From Megaleporinus macrocephalus (taxonomy: Eukaryota > Chordata > Actinopteri > Characiformes > Anostomidae), in assembly GCA_021613375.1 (NCBI GenBank), contig CM038704.1, positions 2,421,147 through 2,485,146 on the forward strand: a stretch of 64,000 nt of DNA. The letters run 5' to 3'. A program made the position numbers and the translations under genes. Below, one piece after another: positions 48,298-60,932 of this stretch (its first letter is position 1; each line of letters opens with the position of its first letter). The notes beneath the pieces were generated by a model. The model was not told the DNA's origin, did not search any database, and was given only the letters and a program-made list of their open reading frames with translations.

Positions 48298-48904
48298 GCA
48301 CTATTTAGTGGCAGTCAAATGGCAGTGACTCCTCCCCCTCTTTACTTCTGAAAGACCCCACCTCTCTGGGTGACAAAGAGAATCCTTTCTTTAATTTATT
48401 TTTGTTTTTTAAAATTTTAATATTTCATATGATTTCAATATAAAAACCAAACATAGTTAAGGTCCTCACTGCACTGATGCGCGGCTCAGCTAGGTGCGCA
48501 GTGTGGTGACAACTCAAGCCTGTTCACAACTTTCACGACTGTCATATTGAATTTACTACACGGACATGCCCAGCGCACACGGCGACGACAGGAGGAGAGT
48601 TGTGGAGTCTGGCTCGCTGTACCCACCTGCAGGCTATTCCAGGAAAGAGAGCGCTGTCCCTGACATGCTCCGCAGCCCACTGTCTTCTGTCAAATCCAAT
48701 AAAGTAGGTGACACATTCTCTCTTTCGACACCTGATGCTCAAGAGGGGAGAACGTGGCACACATTGGCCAACTGCATGCCAATCACTCGCCAAGAACCAG
48801 CAGAACCCAGAACACATTCAGCACTGGATCTCTTATTGGAGCTGTTTGGATGAAATATAAGGTATAATTGTATATAATTTATAACACGATTACTGACTTA
48901 TACA
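48298..48904. other. Unique DNA between two arrays; no gene supported
   Basis: A 95-codon plus frame (48566-48853) and overlapping minus frames lack recognisable domains. The sequence has high complexity and could be part of a dispersed element. Confidence 0.35.
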
Positions 48905-50074
48905 CCCTATACATCCAATACACCATACATTCAATGCACCATATACATTCAATACACCATATACATCCGATACATATGCATCCAATACACCATACATCCA
49001 ATACATCCTATAAATAGAATACAACATATACATCCAATACACCATACATCCAATACACCATACATCCAATACATCCTATAAATAGAATACAACATATACA
49101 TCCAATACACCATACATCCAATACACCATACATCCAATACACCATACATTTAATACACCATATACATCCAATACACCATACACATCCAATACAACATATA
49201 CATCCGATACATATGCATCCAATACACCATACACATCCAATACACCATATACATCCAATACACCATATACATCCAATACACCATACACATCCAATACACC
49301 ATATACATCCGATACATATGCATCCAATACACCATACATCCAATACATCCTATAAATAGAATACAACATATACATCCAATACACCATACATCCAATACAA
49401 CATATACATCCAATACACCATACATCCAATACAACATATACATCCAATACACCATACATCCAATACACCATACATCCAATACACCATACATCCAATACAC
49501 CATACACATCCAATACACCATATACATCCGATACATATGCATCCAATACACCATACATCCAATACATCCTATAAATAGAATACAACATATACATCCAATA
49601 CACCATACATCCAATACACCATACACATCCAATACACCATACATCCAATACACCATACATCCAATACACCATACACATCCAATACACCATATACATCCGA
49701 TACATATGCATCCAATACACCATACACATCCAATACACCATATACATCCAATACACCATATACATCCAATACACCATACACATCCAATACACCATATACA
49801 TCCAATACATATGCATCCAATACACCATACATCCAATACATCCTATAAATAGAATACAACATATACATCCAATACACCATACATCCAATACATCCTATAA
49901 ATAGAATACAACATATACATCCAATACACCATACATCCAATACACCATACATCCAATACACCATACATCCAATACATCCTATAAATAGAATACAACATAT
50001 ACATCCAATACACCATACACATCCAATACACCATACATCCAATACACCATACATTTAATACACCATATACATCC
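48905..50074. repeat. 16/18-bp ATACATCCAATACACC minisatellite with higher-order units
   Basis: The basic unit is ACCATACATCCAATAC (16) with 18-base variants CACCATATACATCCAAT and CACCATACACATCCAAT. A marker segment ATCCTATAAATAGAATACAA recurs at about 49007, 49071, 49345, 49567, 49841, 49891 and 49977, defining higher-order repeats of several lengths. Long minus frames (up to 270 codons of MVYWMYGVLDVWCIGC) are translations of three 16-base units per 16 residues and are not genes. Confidence 0.96.
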
Positions 50075-50097
50075 AAAGAAAAACTGTCTCCAAAATG

Positions 50098-50170
50098 GCA
50101 ACAAATCCTCACAGCAATGTTCAACATCAGTAGCTGACTTCACTAACACTCAATCAAATCCTCACAGCAT
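50098..50170 (-). repeat. Isolated 1.4-copy fragment of the 53-bp unit, inverted
   Basis: AAATCCTCACAGCAATGTTC then AACATCAGTAGCTGACTTCA and CTAACACTCAATC is the reverse complement of the 53-bp unit at 1-3603 and 55441-55940. It sits at the right edge of the 16-bp array. Confidence 0.9.
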
Positions 50171-51002
50171 GTTTTTCAGAATACTACTGTCTGTTAATGC
50201 AGCAAAGGGTCAGTGGTGGTTTTAAGGTGTCTGAAATCGTTTTGTCTGTCTCATAAATATTTAGAGCACATCTGAAAACTCCTGCTGCTGAGCTTATTCT
50301 GACTCGTCATTGTACTCTGGAGTGAAATTAAGAGAGTGAAAGCTGGCCAGTCGCTAAATGTGTTCTAGCTGAACACAAAATTGGAGTGAGTCAGTCAGTG
50401 AGTGATGAGCGGACGAGAACATTCTGTACTTAACACATTTAGACCAATCAGCTGCATCACTTAATCAATGAATAGAAGTGACTATTCCACCCTTAATATA
50501 TTAACTATCAGCATCGAAATGAGCCACCAGACGTATAGCAGCACAGGATCAGTTAGAAACATGCTATACAACGTCACTGTCCAAGGAATCTCCACTTTTC
50601 TCAAATGTTATATTTCTACCTCATTTAAACACAACTACTGTCATTTACATCGTGTGAGCATTTCCTGATGAATGGACCAATAGAAATACTCCAAAATAGC
50701 TATGACACGATGATATATTGTTGCTGTCCAAATAATTTTGATGATTTGATCACAGCAGTTGCTGTTCATGTTGTACTAGTGAATGGACCAATAGAAATGC
50801 TCCAAAATCACATGTAACTGTCAAGCTGCTTTAGATCTGAGAACATTCACAGGTATTTCTGTCCATCCTTCCACTGTGAGAAGACACCTCAACACTGTGG
50901 GCCTTAAAGGATGTGTAGATGTTCAAGAAGCTCCTGGCTGAGAGAAGGAGACATCAGACAAAGAAACTGCTCCTAGAACAATGGACAGAGCACCAGCTGC
51001 TA
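50171..51002. repeat. Dispersed GGACCAATAGAAAT elements in gene-free DNA
   Basis: ACCAATAGAAATACTCCAAA at 50676 and ACCAATAGAAATGCTCCAAA at 50788, each preceded by CATTT...GTGTGAGCAT or CATGTTGTACT. They belong to a family also found at 29480, 30000, 51800 and 62600. No gene. Confidence 0.5.
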
Positions 51003-51789
51003 CACCACCGTACTAACCACTACACCACCGTACTGACCACTACACCACCGTACTGACCACTAAACCACCGTACTGACCACTACACCACCATACTAACCAC
51101 TACACCACCATACTAACCAGTACACCACTGTACTAACCACTACACCACCGTACTAACCACTACACCACCATACTAACCACTACACCACCATACTAACCAT
51201 TACACCACCATACTAACCATTACACCACCATACTAACCACTACACCACCATACTAACCACTACACCACCGTACTAACCACTACACCACCATACTAACCAC
51301 TACAACACCTTACTAACCACTACACCACCATACTAACCACTACACCACCGTACTAACCACTACACCACCATACTAACCACTACACCACCATACTAACCAC
51401 TACACCACCATACTGACCACTACACCACCATACTAACCACTACACCACCATACTAACCACTACACCACCATACTAACCACTACACCACCATACTAACCAC
51501 TACAACACCTTACTAACCACTACACCACCATACTAACCACTACACCACCATACTGACCACTACACCACCATACTAACCACTACACCACCATACTAACCAC
51601 TACACCACCATACTAACCACTACACCACCGTACTAACCACTACACCACCATACTAACCACTACAACACCTTACTAACCACTACACCACCATACTAACCAC
51701 TACACCACCATACTAACCACTACACCACCATACTAACCATTACACCACCATACTAACCATTACACCACCATACTAACCACTACACCACC
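51003..51789 (-). repeat. Inverse 20-bp minisatellite, about 39 copies
   Basis: ACTACACCACCATACTAACC units, the exact reverse complement of the 46284-48297 unit, also in perfect 20-base register. The variant TACAACACCTTACTAACC occurs three times (51301, 51501, 51661), showing block duplication. It stops at TACACCACCGGACCG. Confidence 0.97.
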
Positions 51790-52388
51790 GGACCGTCTAT
51801 CTGGTGTTTATATTGTGTGAAAATCTCATGGACTAGTGGACTAGTAGAAATTAACTTTAAGACTATTCTGGTTCCATTGACTTCTATTGAAAGTAAGGAG
51901 GTTTAGGTCTCTCCTGTAAAGTTACTATTTTGAAGATATGTGTTTTTCTCTGTACAGTGATGAAATATAATAAACCTCTGAAGAAGAACGGAGCTGTGAG
52001 CTGAAGTCTTAGCTGTGATATAAAAGCAGGATCTCCAAATTCTCTCCAAACGCTCCTGTGTGGTCAGTGTGTGAGCTGGACGGCGAATGCATCAGGATGA
52101 CTGTAACGTGAGGTGACGTGGAAGCCTTGTGGAGCCTCCAGCTTGTCACATGGTAGTGATCATGAGCGAGTGTGAGTAAGTGAGATGTCACTGGAGATTA
52201 ATCGTGACCACGTCTGCGCTTGTCCTGCAGCCAAGCTACGGCAGAAAGCAACGGGACGCTCTAATGGTTTAAATAGAGGAAGAGAAATAAACGACAGATC
52301 TGTTATTATATGCTGTCGGATGATTACAGAGCGAGTCTTCAGGAACAGTTTTTGACCAGGCTGGTAGGACGAAAGCTAGAATCAGGGT
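51790..52388. other. Unique segment with a dispersed-element fragment
   Basis: 51800-51960 belongs to the GGACTAGTAGAAAT family. The stretch 52190-52300 (GGAGATTAATCGTGACCACG, GCCAAGCTACGGCAGAAAGC) is complex and may be a conserved element. No coding exon recognised. Confidence 0.3.
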
Positions 52389-54075
52389 AGAACCCTTCAT
52401 CCATCTATCCTTCTATTCATCTATCCATCTATCAATCTATAGATTAATTGGTCCATCCATCTGTCCATCCCTCAGTCGATCTATTCAACAATTCATCCAT
52501 ACATTTAAAAATCCAGCTATCCACCCATTTATCCCTCCATCCCTAGATCAGTTAATCTATCCGTACACTTGTCCATCCATCCATCCATCCATTTATTCAT
52601 CCATACAACGATTAATACTACTGTCCCGCCATCCATGGATCAATCTATTCACCCATTCATTCAAGCATTCATCCATAGATCAATTAATCCAACTATCCCC
52701 ATCCAAAGATCAGTTCATCTGTCTATGCACTTGCTCATCCATCATCCATCCATCCATCCATCCATCCATTCATCCAATCGTCCATCCATAGATTGATTAA
52801 TCCAACTATCCCCTGTCCATAGATCAGTTTATTCTTCATTCATCCACTCATACAACTGTCCATCTACCTGTAGATCAATCTATCCATCCATTCATCTATC
52901 CATCCATGGATTTATTAATCCAAGTATCACTCCATCCATACATAATTTCATCTACCCATGAACTTCCATAAATCGATTAATCCAACTTTCCCTACTTCCA
53001 TAGGTCCATCTATCCATTCATTCATTCCAGCATTCATCCATAGATTAATTAAACTAACCCCATCCATAGATCAATCCATTCAAACATTAATCCATCCATA
53101 GATCGATTAATCCAACTATCCCTCCACTCATATCAATCTATCCATCCATTCATCCATCCATCTATAGACTGATTAAACCAACTATCCCCCATCCATAGAT
53201 CAGTTAATCTATCCAAGACCTTGTCTATTCATCTATCCATTCATTCATCCATACATCTGCTAATACAACTGTCCCTCTATCCGTAGATCCATCCATTCAT
53301 AGACTGATTAATCCAAGTATCCCTCCATCCATAGCTCAGTTAATCTATCCGTGCACTTGTCCATCCATCCATCCATTCATTCATCCATACAACGATTAAT
53401 ACAACTGTCCCGCCATCCATAGATCAATCTATCCACCCATTCATTTAAGCATTCATCCATAGATCAATTAATCCAACTATCCCCATCCATAGATCAATTC
53501 ATCTGTCTATGCACTTGCTCATCCATCATCTATCCATTCATCAATCCATCTATAGATTGATTAATCCTACCATCCCCATCCATAGATCAATCTTTCCATC
53601 CATCCATTCAAACACATATTCATCCATTCATACAGCCATCCATACATCCATCCATCCATAGATCGATTAATCCAACTATCCCTATCCATACATCTGTCCA
53701 TCTACCCATGCACTGGTCCATCCATCATTCATTCATCCAATCGTTCATCATAGATTATTTAAACCAACTATCCCCATCCATAGATCAATCTTTCCATCCA
53801 TTCATTCAAACACCCATTCATCCATTCATACAGCCATCCATACATCCATCCATAGATTGATTAATCCAACTATCCCCATCCATAGATCTGTTCATCTACC
53901 CATGCACTTGTCCATGCATTATTTATTTATCCAATGATTCATCCATAGACTAATTAATCCAACCATCCCTCCATCCATGGATCAATCTATACAATCATTC
54001 TTTACTTTATCTATTCATGGATCCATCTATCCATCCATTGTTTATCCATCTATCTTCCATATGTCCACTAATCAG
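52389..54075. repeat. ATCC-rich degenerate repeat with higher-order structure
   Basis: A mixture of (ATCC)n and (ATTC)n organised around TAGATCAATTAATCCAACTA and TCCCCATCCATAGATCA blocks, with a GCACTTGTCCATCCATC landmark recurring at 52565, 52728, 53350, 53512, 53710 and 53905. The frame at 52569-52796 is repeat translation. Confidence 0.9.
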
Positions 54076-55440
54076 TTGATCTGTCCGTTAATATGTACAT
54101 TAATAGCTTGTTTATTTTCATGAAACATTCTTTAGTATTTTTGTTTTAATGCACTGAAAAGTGAGACATTACTCTGAAACCGTGTACTCAGTGTGACAGT
54201 TAACAAAGATTCTGAGGACAAAGCCGGCTCGATCCCTGCTCACCAAGCACACAGATTTCATAGCTTTTAAAAATTTAGAATCGTGTCCTGAGGCTGGGGT
54301 TCAGCGTGAGACTGAGACTGAGACCGAGACTGAGACTGAGTGATAGAATCTTCAGCCCACTGACTCGTCCTCGGCTGAGACGTTCCGTCTCTTCTTTTAG
54401 TGACAAGCATCTCCTCGCACCCTTCACTGGAAATGACTGAGGAACTTTCTCGGCTCTGGTTCAAAGAGTGTGCGTTGAATTCACACTCTCTCTCACCCCC
54501 CCTCACCAACCCTCACCACCACCTCCCCTACACCCATCACCACCCCCACCCACAATATCCTGCGGCTTATACGCTCACTGTTCAAACAAGCTCTGCTTGA
54601 CACCTCTCCAAATAACAAATGCCCCCGAAGTGAGGGAGTGATTCATCCTCAGATCCCACCAGCATTCCGAATAGGGAGGCTGAGAAGTCCCTGATTTGAG
54701 GTCCTCTTGAAAACAGGCACTATTAAGTGGTGCAGAACCTGAGAACGTTCCGGGTAGGAAAGCGCGAGGAGAGGGAACGTGTCGGCCCAGAAGGCCGCAC
54801 CATTTATCCTATATAAATGTTGGTGAATTATTAATATGCCTGTAAACACATGAGTCATGTCCTCAGAGCCTGAAGCTGAACTCACAGTGAGCATCCACAG
54901 GGAGACTCCAGCAGAACGTGAAGAGCATGTGGGAGCATAAAAGCGAGATGCACATCAGACTGCAGCCAAATGAACGCGTCCCTGGAGAAAGTTCAATAGC
55001 CAAATAAAGAGGAGAAGCTCTGCGAGCCACTCTGATACGCTGCAGCCTAAACGGGCTCTCCCAGCAGAATATCTGCGCCCGCGCCATCTGTTCCAGCGAG
55101 ACCGCCGACTCTGATAACCGCTTCTCCGCTGAAACATTCTCCCAATGAAAGATTACTTTAAGAGATAAGATCAAATAAAGTCTGAGTAGCTTCAGGAGGA
55201 CCTTGTCCACAGGAAGACCTTGGCTTTCACATAACTAACGAAGCTCGTCACATACTCATCAGCGTAAATCATTTCAAAGCGAATAAGAAATCTAAAGGAG
55301 TGAGTGAGAGCAAAGAGCTGAAACTAATAAATATAATTATAAACCAGATTTATATATTAACACCATAATAAAGAAGCAGAACTTTAAAAAACCTACACTA
55401 GAATCACATCTATTCACTGTACTGATACTGTAAAGACTTC
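54076..55440. other. High-complexity non-coding block (candidate conserved elements)
   Basis: No exon recognised among short frames on both strands. A GAGACTGAGACTGAGAC mini-repeat lies at 54308-54340. The part 54700-55230 is CpG-containing, repeat-free and holds AATGTTGGTGAATTATTAAT (54821) and GCCATCTGTTCCAGCGAGAC (55083), the kind of texture seen in vertebrate conserved non-coding elements. Confidence 0.3.
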
Positions 55441-55940
55441 ACTTAGTGTTAGTGAGGTCAGGTACTCATATTAAACATTGCTGTGAGGATTTGATTGAGT
55501 GTTAGTGAGGTCAGGTACTCATGTTAAACATTGCTGTGAGGATTTGATTGAGTGTTAGTGAGGTCAGGTACTCATATTAAACATTGCTGTGAGGATTTGA
55601 TTGAGTGTTAGTGAGGTCAGGTACTCATGTTAAACATTGCTGTTAGGATTTGATTGAGTATTAGTGAGGTCAGGTACTGATGTTGAACATTGCTGTGAGG
55701 ATTTGATTGAGTGTTAGTGAGGTCAGGTACTGATGTTGAACATTGCTGTGAGGATTTGATTGAGTATTAGTGAGGTCAGGTGCTGATGTTGAACATTGTT
55801 GTGAGAATTTGATTGAGTGTTAGTGAGGTCAGGTACTGATGTTGAACATTGCTGTGAGGATTTGATTGAGTGTTAGTGAGGTCAGGTACTGATGTTGAAC
55901 ATTGCTGTGAGGATCTGATTGAGTGCTAATGAGGTCAGCT
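55441..55940. repeat. 53-bp minisatellite, second array (about 9 copies)
   Basis: Same unit and strand as 1-3603. The left four copies carry CTCATATTAAACATTG or CTCATGTTAAACATTG and the right five carry the CTGATGTTGAACATTG form dominant in the first array. Confidence 0.97.
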
Positions 55941-55989
55941 ACTATCGAACCTGATTGTCGGTCTGTCTATCCATCTCTTGCACACACTC

Positions 55990-56232
<243 letters not shown>

Positions 56233-56234
<2 letters not shown>

Positions 56235-57221
56235 GTATGTGTATCATCCTCCACCCCCATCCAATCTGTTTACTCGTGCCACAAGCCCTGCAGGCAGATA
56301 CGCAGCATACGGCTCTCCCCTCGTTAAAGAGGCCAGCCAGAGGCAGCGTGACATCACTGACCACACACTCACTCACTCACTCCCTCACTCACCCCCTCAC
56401 TCACTCCCTCACTCCAGGAACGATGACGATCGTGTGAAATATTCAAAACAAATGCGACAGCCACTCACTCTGCATTCCGCTGCCAGTTGCTGACATCATC
56501 AAATGCTGCTGTACATTCCCCTCACTCTGATTGAATCCGTGCTCGTTTTCCAGTGGTGATCTGTGACTGTTAGACTGTGTTAGGTCTTCAGTTCATAACA
56601 TAAACAAACTCAATACAATAAAGATCACGTCTGCTTCAGTGACTCTTTAGTAGAGAGTCCTGCTGTAGAGCTGCCGCTTCTGTTTTCCATTCCTAACGAC
56701 AAACCAATTCCTGTTTAGACTATGATCCATATTCACAGTCAGCGACGTAGCTAGAACTTCCAGAAGGCCTAGAATAAAGGGCGTGTCTGAAATGGTCCAC
56801 TCGTTACCTTGTTCACTACATAGACTGCTCTATGTAGAACTCTATATGGGGGAGCAGTGAGGGAGACAGTAGAGGCAATTTAGAAGAGGAGCTTTCTAAA
56901 GAAACCACTGTGCATTGTGGTGCGTCAACCTGTAAGTAGTGTACATCAGTTGTCCACTAGTTTTACAGTGCATTGTGGGTAACAATATAGTGAACTATAT
57001 AGGGAATCTAATAGTCCTCTGAAAATTCAGTAGCGAACCGTGACCCTTAAGCCCCCTGGCCTTCACAAGTCCTTATAGGGGGAGACACAGGCTCACAGGC
57101 TTCCACTTAACCCCTCACACTCCAACACAGATTGAATAGACACAATTGAATAGTTTATTTGTCTATATTTTTATATTTGTTTAGATGTTGATTGTCAAAT
57201 TGTAAGTAGATAAAATAAAAT
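56233..57221. other. Gene-free; (CACT)-rich stretch and a MITE-like fragment
   Basis: CACTCACTCACTCC repeats lie at 56363-56415. The stretch 56790-57005 starts TGTCTGAAATGGTCCACTCG and ends AACTATATAGGGAATC, a texture typical of dispersed teleost DNA elements (GTGCATTGTGGGTAA core). Confidence 0.4.
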
Positions 57222-57327
<106 letters not shown>

Positions 57328-57838
57328 CATGTGTTAATATTTTAGGCCCTCTGAGAGGGCGTAGGCGGTTCCCCACTGACTACAATATGGCCGACACCCT
57401 GAATAGAGCACTAAACAGTTAATAAGGTGTGATTTCAAACACAACCAAAGTTTTATAACCTTTCTGCCTTCTTACATTCACCTTCAGATACAAAAATGAT
57501 GCCCATATGTTTCACAACAAAATGTTCTCTGCTGTCCTCTCTGTGATCCATTTCACATGCATCTCTAATAAAACCCCTGAATGAAAGGGTTTCTGGTGTG
57601 ATTTCATGAGTGTCCATTGGTCAGTTCAATCCACCAATTATACACAATGATAGGCAGATGTCATGGATCCCAACCCTTTTCATAGGCTCATATCTCTGGA
57701 TGGGACTCACACGGGATCTCACAATAAGATGAAATAGAAAGTGCAGATTCTACAGATACAGTGAATATTTACACCATATTATTACAAAGATAGAGGAATA
57801 TATAGGTTCAACAGGTTCAAACTACATGCCTGAGTGAA
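57328..57838. other. No gene or clear repeat seen
   Basis: Unique sequence containing no recognisable exon. Confidence 0.35.
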
Positions 57839-58125
57839 ACTCTCTCCCACAGAAACCACTTTTTCTCAGCTGCCTGAAATGCCTTGTTGGAATTCCAGCC
57901 CTTTTCTCTGTTACAGGGTGACATCACCTTGTAACACAATTCTTATTGCCCGCCTACCTGCAAGCTTAGCACGTCCCCACGCAACACACAGAGAGCTAAA
58001 GGACTACAAACTGACCATGTTGAAACATGCTGCTCCAGTCCAGCTTGCAAAGGTGGATCTACTAACTTGACCTACCTGACTTTCAGGTGTCGGACTCTGG
58101 CTCAAACTGAGCCAATGTCAGAACA
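57839..58125. repeat. CTGAAATGCC repeat module, copy without LTR (empty site)
   Basis: CTGAAATGCCTTGTTGGAAT, CTTATTGCCCGCCTACCTGC, CACAGAGAGCTAAAGGACTA and GGTGTCGGACTCTGGCTC occur in order. The same blocks at 60822-61620 are interrupted by the 542-bp LTR. The frame at 57834-58070 is not a recognisable gene. Confidence 0.75.
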
Positions 58126-58139
58126 GGCACAGCAGAGTT

Positions 58140-58400
58140 GGGGTGGAGCTTGTAGCAGGATGACGCTCTGAAGGTTGCACAATCATAACAGAGTGAGTGA
58201 GCCGACCAATCAGAGCACACTGGGGTCATTAGGAGGCGGGCTTAGGGACAGGGGAGCTCTAATGGAGTGTTTTAAACAGAGTATAGTATGAGAAATACAT
58301 TATGTTTTGGGAAAACTGAGGTATGTAAATCTGTTCTAGAAAAACTGAAAAATAGTTAAATATGTCTAAATAGGTCTAATTCTATTAAATTAATGAAGAA
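58140..58400. repeat. ACCAATCAGAGCACACTGGG repeat module
   Basis: Copies of this module are at 28975-29200, here, and at 60655-60800 plus 61621-61690. Shared landmarks are GAGCTCTAAYGGAGTGTTTT and TACAGTATGAGA...TGTTTTGGG. Confidence 0.65.
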
Positions 58401-59473
58401 AAAACTACAGATAAACCCTTTCTGCCACATCACAGAATACTAGTCCCATTTTTAAGAGAAGACTCCAATGAGATAAAATCTATCAGCAAGCGCTGTAAAT
58501 CCTTTGAGAAATCAAATTTGCAATTAGCATGCATAAACACGGTGGTCCACACAGCTATCCTGGTCCAGATCTGGCTTCTTTTTAATTAAAACAGTGTCAA
58601 ACTAACTACTAGCAACTCGTCTATCCTGTCTGTAAGATTTTATTGTCATTATCCGAGTGATTTAACCCTTGTTTTTAAAGTGAAGGCTTACTTCAGGTTA
58701 ATCATATCATGGTTTTGCCGCCAAAGGTAACTAGTAAGACTCTATAATTATTAGTCTTCCAGATTTTAGGCTATGATAGCGCTAAGTTTGTGTTTCAGAC
58801 CGTGCAGAAGCTCTGTGTCCTGCTTGAGGCCTGTTTCTTTCTTCTGAAAGTGGAGCAGACATCTGGTCACCAATGGACTGCATAATGTACCCATCAGTCA
58901 AGTCAACCGCCTTAATTCAGAGCGTTAGAAGAAGAAGAAGATTAATCTCTGCAGAGCTGTGGAGCTCCAGGGCCTACACTCCTGACCTACACAGTTATTA
59001 GGAGTAGAATCGGATTATGTTACAATTTTAACTTAAATTACAGCCTCACTGTCATTCCTGCAGTCTCTGTTATTCCCACTCCAGGTCCGGAATGCCTGCT
59101 ATAGCAACATGTACACTGCTGTACTGAGTCTGAGTCTCCAGTGTACAAGTATTTATCTGATCAATAAATGTATGTTCACCAGATCTGATTAGAACAGATG
59201 TAAATAGTCATACATACAATACAAAGTAACATGAATATGTTATTGTGAGAGAAGTAGATCAGATCTTGATCCAGTTTGAAGAACAAAGTTAGGTTCCAGA
59301 TTTCTCCTGGACGCCCCAGACATTGTATGAATGTGTTCAGGTCCTTCAGCAGCAAATCTTGATTTAGCTTAATGAAGTACTGAGCAGTCAAAGCAGGTAT
59401 TAGATTAGAACTGTAAATAATACTGGGTTGTTTAGGAGAAGCTTGGAAAGGGTTAAATAAACACACTGATGTA
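58401..59473. other. High-complexity non-coding block
   Basis: No exon recognised. The stretch 58500-58780, with TTGCAATTAGCATGCATAAA, CTTTTTAATTAAAACAGTGT and GGTTAATCATATCATGG, is AT-rich but complex and contains several homeodomain or POU-like sites, so it is a candidate enhancer-type conserved element. Confidence 0.3.
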
Positions 59474-59578
59474 TGTAAAAGCTCTACTTACTCTATTAAT
59501 ACTGATTCATATTTAATAATAAAGTGTAAAAGCTCTACTTACTCTATTAATACTGATTCATATTTAATAATAAAGTGT
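59474..59578. repeat. 51-bp tandem duplication
   Basis: GTAAAAGCTCTACTTACTCT through TTTAATAATAAAGTG occurs twice back to back with no differences I can see, so it is a recent event. Confidence 0.95.
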
Positions 59579-59934
59579 TTTACTGAGTAAAAATATAATA
59601 ATATCCACAAGAGCCTAAAACATTTGCACAGCACTGCAACTGAACTCAGTAACACTTCATGGCACCACGTTGCACCAATAATTATGGGTGTTCAGCAGCT
59701 ATAAAAAGTTAGCTTCCACTGCCCAAGCTGTATTCCAATAATCAAGAACACAAGTACCAACGATGACTGTAGCTATAAGAAGAAGCTACCTCAGTATTCC
59801 CAGCATGGACATCACAGCAGTGACGTTGTAAGAGTAAGTGAAGAAGAGAAAACGAGAGTGTAAGAGTCTCAGACTGGCTTCTACAAGTACCAGCTTGACA
59901 TCACAACAATAGATAAACCTTTCGATGCCATATT

Positions 59935-60531
59935 GGTTCTGTCTCAAATCCTAGTGAGTGTCTAAGTAGGCTGTCTAGGTAGCAGCTGTGTAAGTAGCAG
60001 CGTTCTCTCCTCATCTCTCCTCATAAAACAGATTACTGAGACGCTCTAGTTAGAGAGAGACTGCGTCACGACTTGTTCCCGCCCACTGCAGCACGCCACC
60101 GGTGGGTTAGCTGGTTGCTAAGCTACCGGCCGGCATTCAAAACAATAGCCCGAGGCTAAAAAATCTGCTAGCATAAATGCTAATGTCTGGAGTATAAAGT
60201 GTAAATGGTGAAGGACTCGTTACAGAGTTGATAATAAAATACTGTTTTGTGTGATTATATGAGCAGAAACACATTAAAACTCCAGAGAATCAAAATAACT
60301 CACATTTTAAAACCACTTCACTGCTCCTAGATTAGCCTGGGGTGCATCATGGGATTGTCTTAGCAGCTGATGAAGCGTTCGATGCTTCTTTAAAATCAGG
60401 TCTAAATAAGGTTCCTCAGTAGACAGCATGTTTAAGGTATGTAAGAATTGGGACAGTCTACATGTCGGGAGCGCATACTATGACGTACAATGCTGCCTAT
60501 GTAGGAGCTCAGTAGGATTTGAGACACAGCC
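59935..60531. mobile_element. MITE with GGYTCTGTCTCAAA terminal repeats, copy 2
   Basis: About 90% similar by eye to 14657-15315 and in the same orientation, with the same ends (GTCTCAAATCCTAGTGAGTG and GATTTGAGACACAGCC). It lacks the 28-bp tandem and has an extra GCTAGCATAAATGCTAATG segment at 60166. Confidence 0.85.
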
Positions 60532-60932
60532 TTAGATCCATTAAGTCTGAAGAACCACTTCAATCTGGAAAAAATCATTTGAGCGCGCAAATGGTTCTTT
60601 GAGTGATTCTGTATGAAGCCTTTTACCAAACAGCCCTGAAAGTGTGTCCTGAATAGCGGTGTGGAGGATGGGACACGTAGCCAGGATGCTGCTCTGGCGG
60701 TTGACCAATAAGAAAAAAGTGAGCGAGCTGACCAATCAAAGCACAATGTGCTCATTGGGAGGCGGGACCTAAAGACACGGGCACTCTAACAGAGCATTCC
60801 TCCTACAGAAACCTCTATTTCTCAGGTGACTGAAATGCCTCGTTGGAATTCCACCCCTTTCCTCTGTTACAAGGTGACATCATCTCATAACACACTTCTT
60901 ATTGCCCACCTACTGGCAAGATTGGCTCATCC

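Noticed and set aside
48949..50127. Long minus frames rich in W, Y, C and M resembling membrane proteins
   Set aside because: Translation of the 16-base unit; all phases give the same 16-residue period.
46284..51789. tRNA genes within the 20-bp arrays
   Set aside because: Only an A-box-like core is present; there is no B-box, no cloverleaf and no acceptor stem.
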